DNA of 64,000 nt from Odobenus rosmarus divergens (taxonomy: Eukaryota > Chordata > Mammalia > Carnivora > Odobenidae). Under the pieces are notes generated by a model. The model had not been told where the DNA came from. It did no database searches and saw only the letters and a program-made list of their open reading frames with translations. The DNA lies in NCBI RefSeq assembly GCF_000321225.1, contig NW_004451013.1, forward strand, positions 180,908-244,907. Reading direction: 5' to 3'. Shown here piece by piece: positions 35,672 through 47,140 of this stretch. A program made the position numbers and the translations under genes. The first letter of the stretch is position 1; every line of letters starts with the position of its first letter.

Positions 35672-35860
35672 GAGGAGAACTAACATTTATTTAGTACCTA
35701 TTATATGCCACAAAGTATACTAATCACCTTCTTACATATATTCATCTCACTAAATCCTCCCAATGTCCCTAAAAAAGATATATTAATATATCTATTTTAT
35801 AGCTGATGAAGGTGAGAATCGAGGAAGTTTAGTAAATTACCTAAAAATATTCAGCCTGAA
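35672..35860 (-). mobile_element. MIR SINE, antisense
   Basis: 'taacatttatttagtaccta', 'ttatatgccacaaagtatac', 'tctcactaaatcctcccaat', 'ctattttatagctgatgaag' and 'gaagtttagtaaattaccta' match antisense MIR in order. Confidence 0.75.
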
Positions 35861-36046
35861 AATGAGACAGTAGTATCATTGTCTTTCAACTTCACCATGC
35901 CAACAACTTGAGGAAAGCTACTGTTGAGTTAATTTTGTTGTAGACACTCAATTTTCTATTTTGGGAGGAAAGATGAACATCATTAATCCCCTTTATTCCT
36001 CTCTTGGTCTCAGATTAGTCTCACTTTAAAAAATACCCTCCCTATC

Positions 36047-36882
36047 GGATGCAGAGAAAGGGGAACCCTCCTACACTGTTGGTGGGAATGCAAGCTGGTG
36101 CAACCACTCTGGAAAACAGTATGGAGGTTCCTCAAAAAGTTNNNNNNNNNNNNNNNNNNNNNNNNNNNNNNNNNNNNNNNNNNNNNNNNNNNNNNNNNNN
36201 NNNNNNNNNNNNNNNNNNNNNNNNNNNNNNNNNNNNNNNNNNNNNNNNNNNNNNNNNNNNNNNNNNNNNNNNNNNNNNNNNNNNNNNNNNNNNNNNNNNN
36301 NNNNNNNNNNNNNNNNNNNNNNNNNNNNNNNNNNNNNNNNNNNNNNNNNNNNNNNNNNNNNNNNNNNNNNNNNNNNNNNNNNNNNNNNNNNNNNNNNNNN
36401 NNNNNNNNNNNNNNNNNNNNNNNNNNNNNNNNNNNNNNNNNNNNNNNNNNNNNNNNNNNNNNNNNNNNNNNNNNNNNNNNNNNNNNNNNNNNNNNNNNNN
36501 NNNNNNNNNNNNNNNNNNNNNNNNNNNNNNNNNNNNNNNNNNNNNNNNNNNNNNNNNNNNNNNNNNNNNNNNNNNNNNNNNNNNNNNNNNNNNNNNNNNN
36601 NNNNNNNNNNNNNNNNNNNNNNNNNNNNNNNNNNNNNNNNNNNNNNNNNNNNNNNNNNNNNNNNNNNNNNNNNNNNNNNNNNNNNNNNNNNNNNNNNNNN
36701 NNNNNNNNNNNNNNNNNNNNNNNNNNNNNNNGGGGGGGATGGGTTAGCCTGGTGATGGGTATTAAAGAGGGCACGTTCTGTGTGGAGCACTGGGTGTTAT
36801 GCACAAACAGTGAATCATGGAACACTATATCAAAAACTAATGATGTAATGTATGGTGATTAACATAACAATAAAAAATAAAA
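36047..36882 (+). mobile_element. Young L1 3' portion containing an assembly gap
   Basis: The left piece (36047-36141) matches the ORF2 C-terminal coding region: 'ctacactgttggtgggaatg', 'caagctggtgcaaccactct', 'cagtatggaggttcctcaaa'. The right piece (36732-36882) is the 3'UTR end: 'gatgggttagcctggtgatg', 'gagcactgggtgttatgcac', then 'gattaacataacaataaaaa'. Flanking AAAATA(C/T)CCTCCCTATC at 36030-36046 and 36883-36899 is the target-site duplication with one mismatch. The two sides therefore belong to a single 5'-truncated insertion, and the gap sits within it. Confidence 0.93.
36142..36731. other. Assembly gap (590 N)
   Basis: A run of 590 N. Open frames spanning it are meaningless. The gap's right edge abuts a run of seven G in the L1 3'UTR. 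Confidence 1.
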
Positions 36883-36899
36883 AAAATATCCTCCCTATC

Positions 36900-39115
36900 A
36901 GAAATGTATAGTTTAGGGCAGAAGTTAATAGTGCCAAAGTGGTTGTAATAAAAAAGATACAAAGTTATCAATGTATCCGTCTCTAGATACAATGGTAATT
37001 TTTATCACCTTTGAGATTCAGAAAGTATAGGCAATATTTCAAATATCTACTTATGGCAAATATTATATAGAATGTCTTTGAAACCATTAAAATTTTCCAG
37101 TTTTCCAGTTTACAACTAACATTTGTAGTTATCTTTAACATGTTAAAATGATTAGTATGCCCTCCTAAGGGCATGTAGTAAAGCATCCACTTGTTCTTTA
37201 GATCCAACTTTTTTTTTTTTAACCACAGGTTTCTAAAAAGAAATAGCAACTAATTATTCAGGGATGGATTTGGGTATTATTATTGTTAGTTTATTTTACT
37301 CACCCCAATCTGGCATCTGACCTGCTTTCTCCCTTCCCTACCCCCCCAATTTCATTATGAGGTATTATGTCTGAATTCAGAGGGGTGAGCTGCATTTATG
37401 CTGCTGTTAAAATAGTGTAGACTCAGAAAAGCAATTTCCTGTTTAGGCGGAAAGAATGAACAAGCCCATAACTATTTCTCCCAGGATGTGTCCCAGTGCA
37501 ATTTTCACCTTGAGTGAAACCTTCAAGCCAAAATCTACAAATAGTGCCAGAAACTTTTTGGCTTAATATTATACAGTGGTTAAGACTACCATTATTTTTC
37601 CTCTTTCACCAAGTGAGTTTACAAATTAGGTAATTACCAGGAAGTTTTATTGTTTGCCTTTAGGTGAAAATGTTTTATTGGGCATTAAGGCAGTTCTACA
37701 AAAGAGCCCTCTTAAAAAATACGTACAAAGGAGTTCTCTCTAACCCACGAAGGTCATCCCAACTGCTAATCTCACTTCACTGGAAAGGCCTTCCGCACAA
37801 TTGATAAATAGAGAATGTGCTTATTTCAATTTCTTCCCAAGTCCTCACAGCAGATTTCTCCTCAAGGTGATAGTAAACATACAAAGTGAAGAACTAAAGG
37901 AAAACCAGCCTTTACCCTGTGTCATTGAAATGACTTCTTTATTTTGCCAATGAATACAGAGCCCAAGAGTTAATTCAGATCCACATGGTAGTGTGGTTGG
38001 GATAAACTGAAGCATATGCAATTCTTAAGAACTGCTGAGACCCTTACTGAACAAGAGCCTGAGGTCTTCTGAAAAAATCTTGAGACAATGTCTACAAAAC
38101 CTGGAAGTGAGAATGCTCCCGTCACGTGTTAAATCTGGAAAAATGCTACGAGTGCAAGTTTTTTCCAGGCTACCCATCCCATGCCTGCTTGACTCAAGCC
38201 TAGCTTTGAACACTATTTTGGCCATAATTTATCTGTGATGAAATCCATTCACAGTGAATTTCATGAAAGGTAGAGCACAGCTCTGTTCTACTCTGCTGTT
38301 TCCAGGTGGATGTCTTAGACCCTACTGGAACAGGTCTGCCCTAATTGGCCTCCTACAGGTCTATAACACCCTACCTGTACATTAAGGTAGGATTTGAGGA
38401 TACAAAGTTGTGGATATCACTCAGTAGGTTGAATTTATAATCTTCTAGCACTCTATTCACTATCTTTGGCAGAAATGACACCTCTCTGCCGCCTGTTGTT
38501 AAAAACAATCCATTTCTTATTCATTCTTGGAAAGCATGGGATTCAGTCTCCACCAAGGGTTAAACTTCATAAACAATGTTCAAACTAAAGTTACCTGAGG
38601 GAGGGAGACATATCTTGAATTAATATAGCTGATCCCATAAAGAGGGCTCTTGGCAATTGCACTGATTTCATTTTGCTGAGAGTGATTTTGAGACATTAAA
38701 AAGTAATTGAATATTTTACTCCCTTTACACAGTCTAAAACATCTAAAAAGGACAAGGATATTTAGGAGCTGTATTATGGAAAATAATATATACTCTATAG
38801 TCCCAGTTAAATACTTTTGTGCATTTTCAGTCTGCTGGCTTTGCAGATTATATATCAACGATGAAAATATGTCTTTCTTGTTTTCTGGGGCTTTTTTCCT
38901 CTCTCTTTAGTTTTGCAAAGAGATACTAGCACCAGGAAGTAAACTCTGTGTATCGCATTCTGAGAGAATAAATTTCTAACTGTGGTCAATATATTTCCTG
39001 TTGTGTTAGGTTAATAGCTTCTTTCCATTGTTTACTCCAGAAAATGCATTTCTCCAAGGTCATTCCTGTTTCATGAAGTTATTAAAAAAACAACAAAAAA
39101 GTAAATGCATAAAAA
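36900..39115. other. Unassigned sequence upstream of the exon candidate
   Basis: No young repeat. The frame at 38025-38225 (minus) has no splice support. If the exon at 39122-39243 is real, this would be the intron following it in transcript order. Confidence 0.4.
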
Positions 39116-39121
39116 ACTTAC

Positions 39122-39243
39122 CACAGGTATGGATGTCACCGCCAATGTGGCTGATACTGCTGTTGCGATTATGGCCACGCATGCTTGCTGGTGACCACTT
39201 TCTTCGCCTGAGTCCTATAGAGCCACGGTGAACAGGATTAGGT
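39122..39243 (-). CDS. Candidate internal coding exon, unrecognised gene
   Basis: Reading the minus strand, intron-like sequence with a branch-point match (CTAAC) about 31 nt upstream, a T-rich stretch and ATAATTTACAG is followed by a 122-bp segment. That segment ends GTG|GTAAGTT, a strong donor. Only one frame is open across it: 40 codons after one leading base, leaving one trailing base (intron phases 2 then 1). The predicted peptide contains 'GLRRRKWSPASMRG' followed by 'HNRNSSISHIGGDIHTC', a basic, serine-rich stretch like a cytoplasmic or regulatory segment. GC content is 52% by my count, with five CpGs, against an AT-rich, CpG-poor neighbourhood. I do not recognise the protein. An open frame of 40 codons is not rare by chance, so the call rests on the combination of signals. 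Neighbouring exons are not visible in the window. Confidence 0.55.
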
Positions 39244-39982
39244 CTGTAAATTATGCAAAAAATGCAATCTTATGTTAGATGCAAATACACACATTTCTTT
39301 TCTTTCAAATAGCCCATTTAGTCTCTCAACCATAGAACAAAGTTGAATCAGGGGCACTAAGTTCTGTATCCAAGTGAGGAAGAGGAGAATTAGTCCAGCG
39401 GAGTCTCCCGGCCTGTGGCTGCCATTATCCCAGCACACGGACAGGAAACAGCTGCTGGTGTCATTGAGTTGAATGTAGTGGTTTTGGCTTGAAGCTGTGG
39501 CTGGGAAGAAGAAACCCCCCTTATTTGAAATAAACAAAAATTGTAAGAAATCTTATTAAATTTTATCTTTAATTTTATGCTTTCATTCTACTTGGGAGCT
39601 GTAATTTAAGATTGCTCCCATGGTGTTATTTAACACAGTTCCTTGACTATTGCAAGCTGGTGTAGGACTTGAGAACATGGGGTGGATTTGAATTTGATAT
39701 AAAAGATAAGTTTAATCACTTAATTGCTATGCTAATCTCCGTCCAAGTCCATAGCATCACTGGATCACTGGTGGTCTTGCATTTAGATGTATATTCCAAT
39801 TTCTATACCCAGGACTGTAAACCTGAACAACCACTGCTGGTCCAATAGTTCTGGAGACTTAGGCTGTTGGAGAGAGGAGAGAAGTCTCTCTTCTCTAGTA
39901 TTAGAATCAATCATGGTCACATCTTGGCAATTCTTGGTCTTAACTCCCAGTGCCATAGCTCCTTAGAGACAAAGCTATCTCA
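39244..39982. other. Unassigned sequence
   Basis: A G/C-richer patch at 39390-39460 has no exon signals I trust. Otherwise nothing is recognised. Confidence 0.4.
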
Positions 39983-39990
39983 GCACGTGC

Positions 39991-40030
<40 letters not shown>

Positions 40031-40031
40031 G
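39983..40031. repeat. (CG/CA)n alternating tract, Z-DNA type
   Basis: 49 bp of strict purine/pyrimidine alternation: GCACGTGCGCGTGCGCGCGC followed by a CA run. It includes a CACGTG E-box-like hexamer at its left end. The CpG-rich core is unusual in this CpG-poor region. Confidence 0.9.
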
Positions 40032-40119
40032 GAGGCAAACAGGTAGCACCAGAGCAGGTGGGTCAGGGGCAATTTCTACTGTAGCCATGTGAAATGCCTG
40101 AAATCTTATCAAAGAAAAC

Positions 40120-40975
40120 TATCATTCATTCAACAAATATTATTGGCTTCTATATGCCCTACACTGTTCTGATATTGCAGATAAAGTGATGAAAGACAAA
40201 GTACCTGTATTCTAGTCAGAGACACAAATAATAAAGAATGTAACTTCAGGTAGAGGCAAATCCTACCTGAAAAGCAAAGTAAGGGGATAAGGGGTGACAA
40301 CTGGTTTGGAGGTGTGGTCAAAGACAGTCCTTTGTAAGCGGTGACATTTGGACAGCCATGGATAAAGGAGTGAGTCATGTGAAGATCTGTGATAAGAGTG
40401 TTCCAGGCATAGGGGACAGAGGTGTAGAGGTGTGGGGGAGGAGCTAGCTTTGCATGCTTGAGGAACAGCAGAGGCAAGCATAGCTAGAATGTGCTGAGGC
40501 AGAGTGATAGAAAGGAGAATGTGAGGAGGATATTTTAAATACTCTAGGAGAAATTATGTGGCTCCGACGATGGTGGTATTCATGAATGCAATAGGAAATA
40601 GTTCAGATTTAGGAAATGTTTTAAAGTGGAGTCAGAAAGTCTCATAAGGTGTGAGGAGAGAAAAAGAAATGGTTGTTCCATTAACTGAGATAAGCAAGAG
40701 TATGGATGAGTCTCTTTTTTCCCTTCCCAGAGACATCAAGTGTTCTTTTGAACATGCTAAATTTGAGTAGCTTTTTTGACATGCAAATGGAGATTACAAA
40801 CAAATACTGACTATTTGTGTCTGGAGTCCCGGGGGGAAAGTTGGATCTGGTGATGTAAATGTAAGAGTCATCTGCCTGTTGACAGCGTGTAACTCCAAGT
40901 GACTGGATGTGATCATGGAGATAGAGGAGACAGAGTGGAGAAGTCTGGGGCATGATACCATTGGAGGTCTAGAAG
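40120..40975 (+). repeat. Ancient purine-rich interspersed repeat (copy 3)
   Basis: Ordered words: 'ctacactgttctgatattgc', 'gagtgttccaggcatagggg', 'gcttgaggaacagcagaggc', 'ccattaactgagataagcaa', 'gaacatgctaaatttgagta', 'gacatgcaaatggagattac', 'gtaagagtcatctgcctgtt' and 'aagtgactggatgtgatcat'. They follow the same ancient mammalian repeat as copy 1 over about 850 bp. The frames within are repeat shadows. Confidence 0.55.
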
Positions 40976-42631
40976 AAAGGAAGAAACAATTAAGATGTCA
41001 CATTGTTAGGATTGATCATGCCGATGAACATGTCTAATCATACTGATGAATGTTCAGATCACAGAGTGCATCAGAAAACTATTTTACCGAAAGTCTAAAC
41101 TTGAGCTATCATGGACAGAGAAAAGAATTCTCTATAGTTCTGAATTAAAGCAATTGTAGAAGAAAGAAAACTTTCCAAAGTAGATGGGTTGAACGCCAAA
41201 GATCAAATGCATAATTAAAACAACCTCAGTGTTCATCTTCCCCAAATTAAAGATTTAGACCTGAATTTTCACCACATCCCATGATTGAAAATTAATTCCC
41301 AAAGAATGTTATTTGGTACTTATTGAATATACAAAAATATTTAAGTTAAATCTTAAGAGAGAGCTGTATGCATTTTTTAATTCTTATTTTGAATTCAGTA
41401 ATTTTTAACGAATCTTTCTGTTGTTTTTTCAGTACCAAAGTAAAAAGAATTCTTTTGAGCCACGGTAATAGATTGAATTCTAAATTCTATTTCTGAGGTT
41501 CACAGTATGCAAAAAGCAGTCAACTTGCTCCTTGTTCAGGATAATGTCTTAACAAGGCTTTTTCTTCTATGGGTACACTAAATTATAAATGCTCCAAGCA
41601 AATTGTCTAAAGAGGCATCTCCCTTTTTCAGGGTCCTTTGATAAGGTAGCTTTAAGAACAGGAAAGGGGGCATTTGAAAAAATGTAAAAGAAATTCCATG
41701 GTTACATTAGACAGAGTTATTTCCTTACCTCTGAATTTGCCCTTCATTTATCCAAGAGTTGTTTACAAGGGCTGAGAAGGCTGACCTATCTCTCTGTTCT
41801 TTAATTCTTTTCTTTATGAAATGGTGTAATCAAACAAGAATGTACATAGCATGGGGAGTGAGTGGTAAACAACCATAGCTTTGTTATCGTAGTTTATAAA
41901 ATTACAGAATTTCTCAAGAGATTTGCATCATTGGTGCAAAGCATTTTCCCATTAATTAAGAAATTGATTCACTTTCAGAGATTCAGTAATCTATTTTAAT
42001 TATTTCCTCAATTGTGTAAACTCAAATGAATGAAAAGGTAATATAAATTTCTTTGACCTTGAATTCATTTGAAAAAAGTTTATGTCCAAATATCTTTTGG
42101 CGTATATTGTGTATACTAGTCTAGTTTTAATTGTGCATTGTGGCCAGTACATTCTTAGTAACAAAAGCTGATGCTACCTTGTGCAATGTTATGTAGAGAT
42201 GATAGATTTTAAACATAGCTGCTATTGGAGGCACAAAGGGAGAAGTCCAATGAAAACATGGCTTATCATCATTCTTGAGGATGGTTGATGTGTTTGAAAC
42301 TTTCTCAGGATCCCCTGAAAGCACCATTTATCTTGGGATTTGATTCCATGGAGCCCATGGAAACTTGAAGAATATGAACTACCTGTGAATTCCCTCAAAA
42401 CTTATGGCACTAGATTTGATATCCTGGAGCTACTTTTCAGACTGCTGCATCTTTGATTCCTAGGATAATTCCATTCATGTGTTTTCTCTGTAACATTTCC
42501 TATTACACAAATGTTCAAAAATCAGAATGAGAATTACTGATGTTACAGAGGACAACACAGACAAAAATATTTCATATCTATCTTATGTGATTATGAGACA
42601 CTGTCTTATATCCTATTTGATTCCCTAGTGC
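40976..42631. other. Unassigned AT-rich sequence
   Basis: No gene or repeat is recognised. Confidence 0.4.
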
Positions 42632-42945
42632 CATAGATGGAATGTTTGTGTCTCCCCAAAATTCATATGTGGAAATCCTAACCCCATTGTGATGGCATTA
42701 GGAGGTAGCTGATTAGGTTATGAGGGCAGAGCCCTCATGAATGGGATTAGTGCCCTTAAAAAAAAGAGACTCCAGAGAGTCCCACTCTTCTTCTGTTATG
42801 TGAGGACACGGCGAAAAGATGGCTGTCTACGAACCAGGAACTGGACCCTTACCCAGCCTCCAAAACTAAGAGAAATGCATTTCTGCTGTTTATAAGCCAC
42901 CCAGCCTGTGGTATTCTGTTATAGTAACCCAAACAGATTAAGACA
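42632..42945 (+). mobile_element. MLT1-type MaLR LTR
   Basis: 'catagatggaatgtttgtgt', 'ctccccaaaattcatatgtg', 'atcctaaccccattgtgatg', 'catgaatgggattagtgccc', 'atgtgaggacacggcgaaaa', 'gtttataagccacccagcct' and 'tggtattctgttatagtaac' give the full sense layout. It is better preserved than the copy at 3012. Confidence 0.88.
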
Positions 42946-43019
42946 CATAGTTAACGAATAAATATCTTTTTCAACTTTGTTTTACATATGAGCATTTCAT
43001 TACTTAGGATAATGCTACC

Positions 43020-43340
43020 TGCTGTTGTGGATTAGCTTGAAATCTCAATGGGTGAATAAAATAGAAGTTTATTTTCTTTCTCACATAAAATTCAAACTGG
43101 CTGTTCTTGATTGGCAGGCAGCTTTCCACATTTAGGGACTCAAGCTCCTTCCATTTGTTTGGCTCACTCACTACTTTCTCCGTTTGACTGGCAACTGTTA
43201 CACATTACATCCACTGACAACAGAAGCCAGAACAAGCTCCATGGCACCAGTGACATGCTAAATGGGGCTGAAAACTGTGTGGTCCATTATTGACTGACCA
43301 TTTTCTGGGAACATCTCTACACAATGGAGGGGAAACCTCA
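43020..43340 (-). mobile_element. Possible LTR-derived fossil, antisense
   Basis: 'gaataaaatagaagtttatt' with 'ttctttctcacataaaattc', 'caagctccttccatttgttt' and 'cactgacaacagaagccaga' recall antisense MaLR/ERVL-type LTRs. The family is uncertain and the boundaries are loose. Confidence 0.35.
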
Positions 43341-44185
43341 GTCTTTGTCCTTCAGACTTATCTGTCTCAAACATCCTTAACATATGCCAAAGTGATAGTT
43401 TTTCATTCAGAACAATTTTGTTAGGTCCTTACTTTTAAGAATTTTTTAAAAATATGGAACAATCTGATGAAAACTTTTGGATGAGAGTGTATTATTTAAA
43501 GGGATTTTTTTTTCTTTAAAAGGAGTCTTTCTTTTTTTTTCTTTCTTTTGGAGTATTTAGTTTTAGAGTTAGTACAGCATTGATTTCCAAATGATTTACT
43601 CATACAAATGTTCAGCAAAGGACCCAAGTCAGTTTAATCAAGAGACAGTGTCTTGTAAATTGTGATCTGATTTGAATGGGGGAGGTGTTCTTTTCTCAGA
43701 CATTTATTCTCAACTTCTATTTGAACTACTGGATTTAGAAATTTACTCCATTGAGCTTGGAACTTTCTAAGAGCCACACAATAAAATGCAATATAAGTAT
43801 TCCTGTACTATAAATGCTAGTATCATTTAAGATTTAGCCTAGGAAAAGGCTCTTGTAAGCATGGGACTCAGTATGAAGGCCTGAGGAAAGAGAGTATGTG
43901 GAGGGGCTGAGTAGGATGTGGGAGATGGAAGGATAATGCCATTGACAGCTGTTCTCTATTTTCTAATTGTGCGAAGTGTCGGCTCTCAGTGGGACTGTTG
44001 ATTTGGAGTACAGTGAACAAATGTCAGTGGATAAAGAAAAGCTACTATTTTATTCTCCTGAAGTGCATTTTAAGTGTCTACTATTTGCCAGATATTTTGC
44101 AAGAAATAAGAGCTTATAGTCTAGTGTAATTAAGATTTAAAATAATGAAAATATGTTGATAATATTGGCAGTTTCAGTTTCATTT
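43341..44185. other. Unassigned sequence
   Basis: No gene is recognised. A T-rich stretch lies at 43505-43545. Confidence 0.4.
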
Positions 44186-44204
44186 AAAATATTTTGACTT
44201 CAAG

Positions 44205-44406
44205 GGCACCTGGGTAGTGCAGTTGGTTAAGCATCTGATGCTGGTTTTGGCTCAGGTCATGGTCTCAGGGCCCTGGTCTCCCAGTGGTGAGATCAAGCCT
44301 TGTGTCTGGCTCTGTGCTCAGCATGGAGTCTGCTTAAGACTCTCTTCCTCTGTCCCTCCCCACCCCGCCTGCTCTCCCTCTTTCTCTCAAATAAATAAAT
44401 CTTTAA
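44205..44406 (+). mobile_element. Can-SINE
   Basis: The head GGCACCTGGGTAGTGCAG, a CT-rich body and the tail AAATAAATAAATCTTTAAA are present. The target-site duplication AAAATATTTTGACTTCAAG is perfect over 19 bp (44186-44204 and 44407-44425), the longest here. The second half of the tRNA-like region is diverged. Confidence 0.93.
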
Positions 44407-44519
44407 AAAATATTTTGACTTCAAGTAATATATTTTAATCTATGTATGTAATATTTTTATATTACACATTGATATATTTATATGTAGCTAGTAATAGGAT
44501 GAAAGAAAGCATAGTGGTA

Positions 44520-44725
44520 TTCCTAGACTCCAATGTAGTATCTGGTACATAACACATACTCAATCAATAATACTGGATGAATGAATAAATAAAATAAATC
44601 TGGATAAAAAATCAGGAGACTCCAGTTCTTACTATGATTCTGCCAATGACTGGCAGTGTGACATAACCAATGACTCCCTATTTCAATTTCCTAATCTATA
44701 AAATGAGATAGAAATACCCATTCTA
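44520..44725 (+). mobile_element. L2/MIR end followed by MIR fragment
   Basis: 'gtatctggtacataacacat' with 'actggatgaatgaataaata' is an L2/MIR 3' end. 'gactccagttcttactatga', 'ttctgccaatgactggcagt' and 'cctaatctataaaatgagat' form a sense MIR core. Confidence 0.55.
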
Positions 44726-46900
44726 TCCATCTAACAGTCTAGACAGTTCCTTGGGTAGGAACAAAACAGCAGATATGTAAAACTTGTGAATGTTTCAATA
44801 ACTGATAAATAGTCAAAATGGAGAAGATGTTTATTTGACTAAGATATTTCCATATTCTCTTTTAGAAATAAGATTTCTGATTGGCACATGTCTTAGGGAA
44901 ATGAAAATCATTTTATTTTAGAAATTTAATTATATCACCATCAGGCAAGTATACTTTGTGAAATCTTGGAACCTAGCGTCTCTTAGAAATGTAGCCTAAT
45001 GGCCGTGACTTGGGGCCCTGGAAAAATCTCAAGTACATCAAATGGTATCTTTCCCCCCGTCCTTTTCTACTCATGGACAGATGCTTCCCAGGATAAATCC
45101 TTGGTACATATTTTTTCAACCTGGATTGCCTGAGAGAACAGACTAAGAGGGAAGAGGTGCACACTCACAAATTTGAGATTGAGATGAAAAAGGCATATTT
45201 TATTCAAAGTTCAACATCCACTTGTTTTGAGGATAGAGGTATCTGTGTTGTGACTCATGCATGCTGTGAAAAAAATGCCAAGTGTCTTGATAACTAATGT
45301 TAGTAAGGAAAGTTTCCCCAAGAGGGGGCAGAAGCTCATGAAATGCTAATCTTTGAATACAAGAGCGAGAATCAATTTTAGATCCTAATCTTTTTGGAAC
45401 ATTTCAAAGGACTTAATATTTTGGTAAAAAAAAAGAAATTTATATATTCTGAGAGTAATGATAAACACTTTTCTTTATTACTATTCATCTTTGAGGTTTT
45501 CTTTTTTTCTTACTGCTTTGGCTTTCCCGTTTTGCTTTTGTCTTCATGCTGTCCCTCATCTTCCCTCTAAGCTTTCAGACTAAACATGGTATTCATTTCC
45601 TTTCAAGCTTTCAGACTAAACATTCTATTTACCTTAAAAAAGTCTGGTTGTGAAGGTACTCCTTTTATGCTAAGTGTTGAAAATCCATAAACTTTAAGCC
45701 AGAAGGACAATACTTCCTTCAATAACCCCTCCTTTAACAAGTGATTTTTTTCAGAGCATTAAAAATGTCATAAAAAGACATTTCCCCTGCCATTGAGTGT
45801 ATGATGAGTGGCATATCTTGAGAGTGAATGGAAGAACCATTTTATAAAGTCTAAAGAACAAATACTCAGGCTTAGTTAGGGACCGCACAGTAGCAAGAGA
45901 CACAGGGCAGTTCACTTGGATGACAGTGGATCAAATTAATTCTGCAAAATGACAAGGTCAGACACGGGGAACCTTCATTATAAAATGCCTTGGAGTGAAG
46001 GCTTAGCAAGAAGTCAGTCTTGCATAAGTATAAAAAGCCAAACTGTTTTTGAAACTAAATTGCTGGAGATGGTTTATTTTTATGTGATAATTTTTTTTTA
46101 ATTTTAGACCTTTTACTTGAATAGAAATATTGATTTGACTAATAGGGCATACATATTTGTTTCCTCTCAAGAAAATAATAACTTCAAAGGAAGAGGTGAG
46201 TAGGACCCAAAAGAAGCAATCACAGACCACAAGCATAGAATAATTTCAATAATTTGAGTTACATTTGAGTACAAAAATCGAGTTAACAAAACCGTAGCCT
46301 CCTTCAACTTGTAATTCAAACACACAAAAATGACTTGACTTCAATAAGCAAGGCAAATTCACACTTACTTGGAAATTTCCCAGGTACTTACAGAAAGTCA
46401 AAGAGAGGACTTAAAGCAAAGAAAAATGTGTCTGATTAATAATTAATAAAACTATTGTTGATTCAAAGAATGTTGTTGAATAGAATCTTTTCAACATCTT
46501 AAGTATGTCTTGATGTTAAATGCAATGTTGTTGAATAGTTTCAGAAGAAATGTTGGCTCTGTATTAAGAAATCTGCATTTAATACATAGCTAGATGGATT
46601 TAATACCTTGGTATTAGCCATTCTTGAAGGAAACTAGCCATTTCCAAATTCATATAGTGTGCAATCTGCATGTTTTGAGCCTGGTAAGTGTAGCTATAGA
46701 GAATACATATTTTTAAAAAAGTAACCATGCCACTTGCTCTTTTAAATTGCTCTGCTGAATTTTTAAAAGTTTTAAAAATGGGTCCTTGTACATAGAACAG
46801 CAACTGTTGCTCATTCTGTCTTTGCCTCTACTTCGGCAAAGGGATATTTAAAAAAGGAATACATTAGGAATACATCAAGATACATAATGCAATGGAAATG
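44726..46900. other. Unassigned sequence
   Basis: Contains small direct repeats (see the 45569 entry). A 15-mer AATGTTGTTGAATAG occurs at 46469-46483 and 46524-46538. No gene is recognised. Confidence 0.4.
45569..45623. repeat. Direct repeat of 19 bp, period 36
   Basis: AAGCTTTCAGACTAAACAT occurs at 45569-45587 and 45605-45623, with loosely similar spacers. It looks like a small local duplication. Confidence 0.85.
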
Positions 46901-47140
46901 TTTTACCTTTTTTTTTTTTTTTTATTTAACCTTCACTACAAGCATTTTGACAGCCCTGCTGAAGACAATGTCTCTCACAAAACCTTCATGGCCACTTATC
47001 ACTGTGGCCTCATTCTTAGATCCATCAAGGCAATTGGCAAGGACCAAAAAATATGACCGCCTATCCCTTGCTGGAATAAGACAAGGGTTGTGGTTGAAAA
47101 TGAACACAGTTGAATGACTTGTAAGAATGTGGTATGGCTG

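Noticed and set aside
36010..36862. Four long overlapping open frames of 230-270 codons
   Set aside because: They run through the 590-base N gap and are artefacts; the real flanks are L1.
38025..38225. Minus-strand open frame of 66 codons with some CpGs
   Set aside because: No splice signals or recognisable domain; a possible CxxC on the other strand falls next to an in-frame stop.
46905..47140. Poly-T followed by a minus-strand open frame of about 61 codons, suggesting a processed pseudogene with a poly-A tail
   Set aside because: No matching target-site duplication was found, the translation resembles no protein I can name, and the T-run could be simple sequence. A genome or protein search could revive it.
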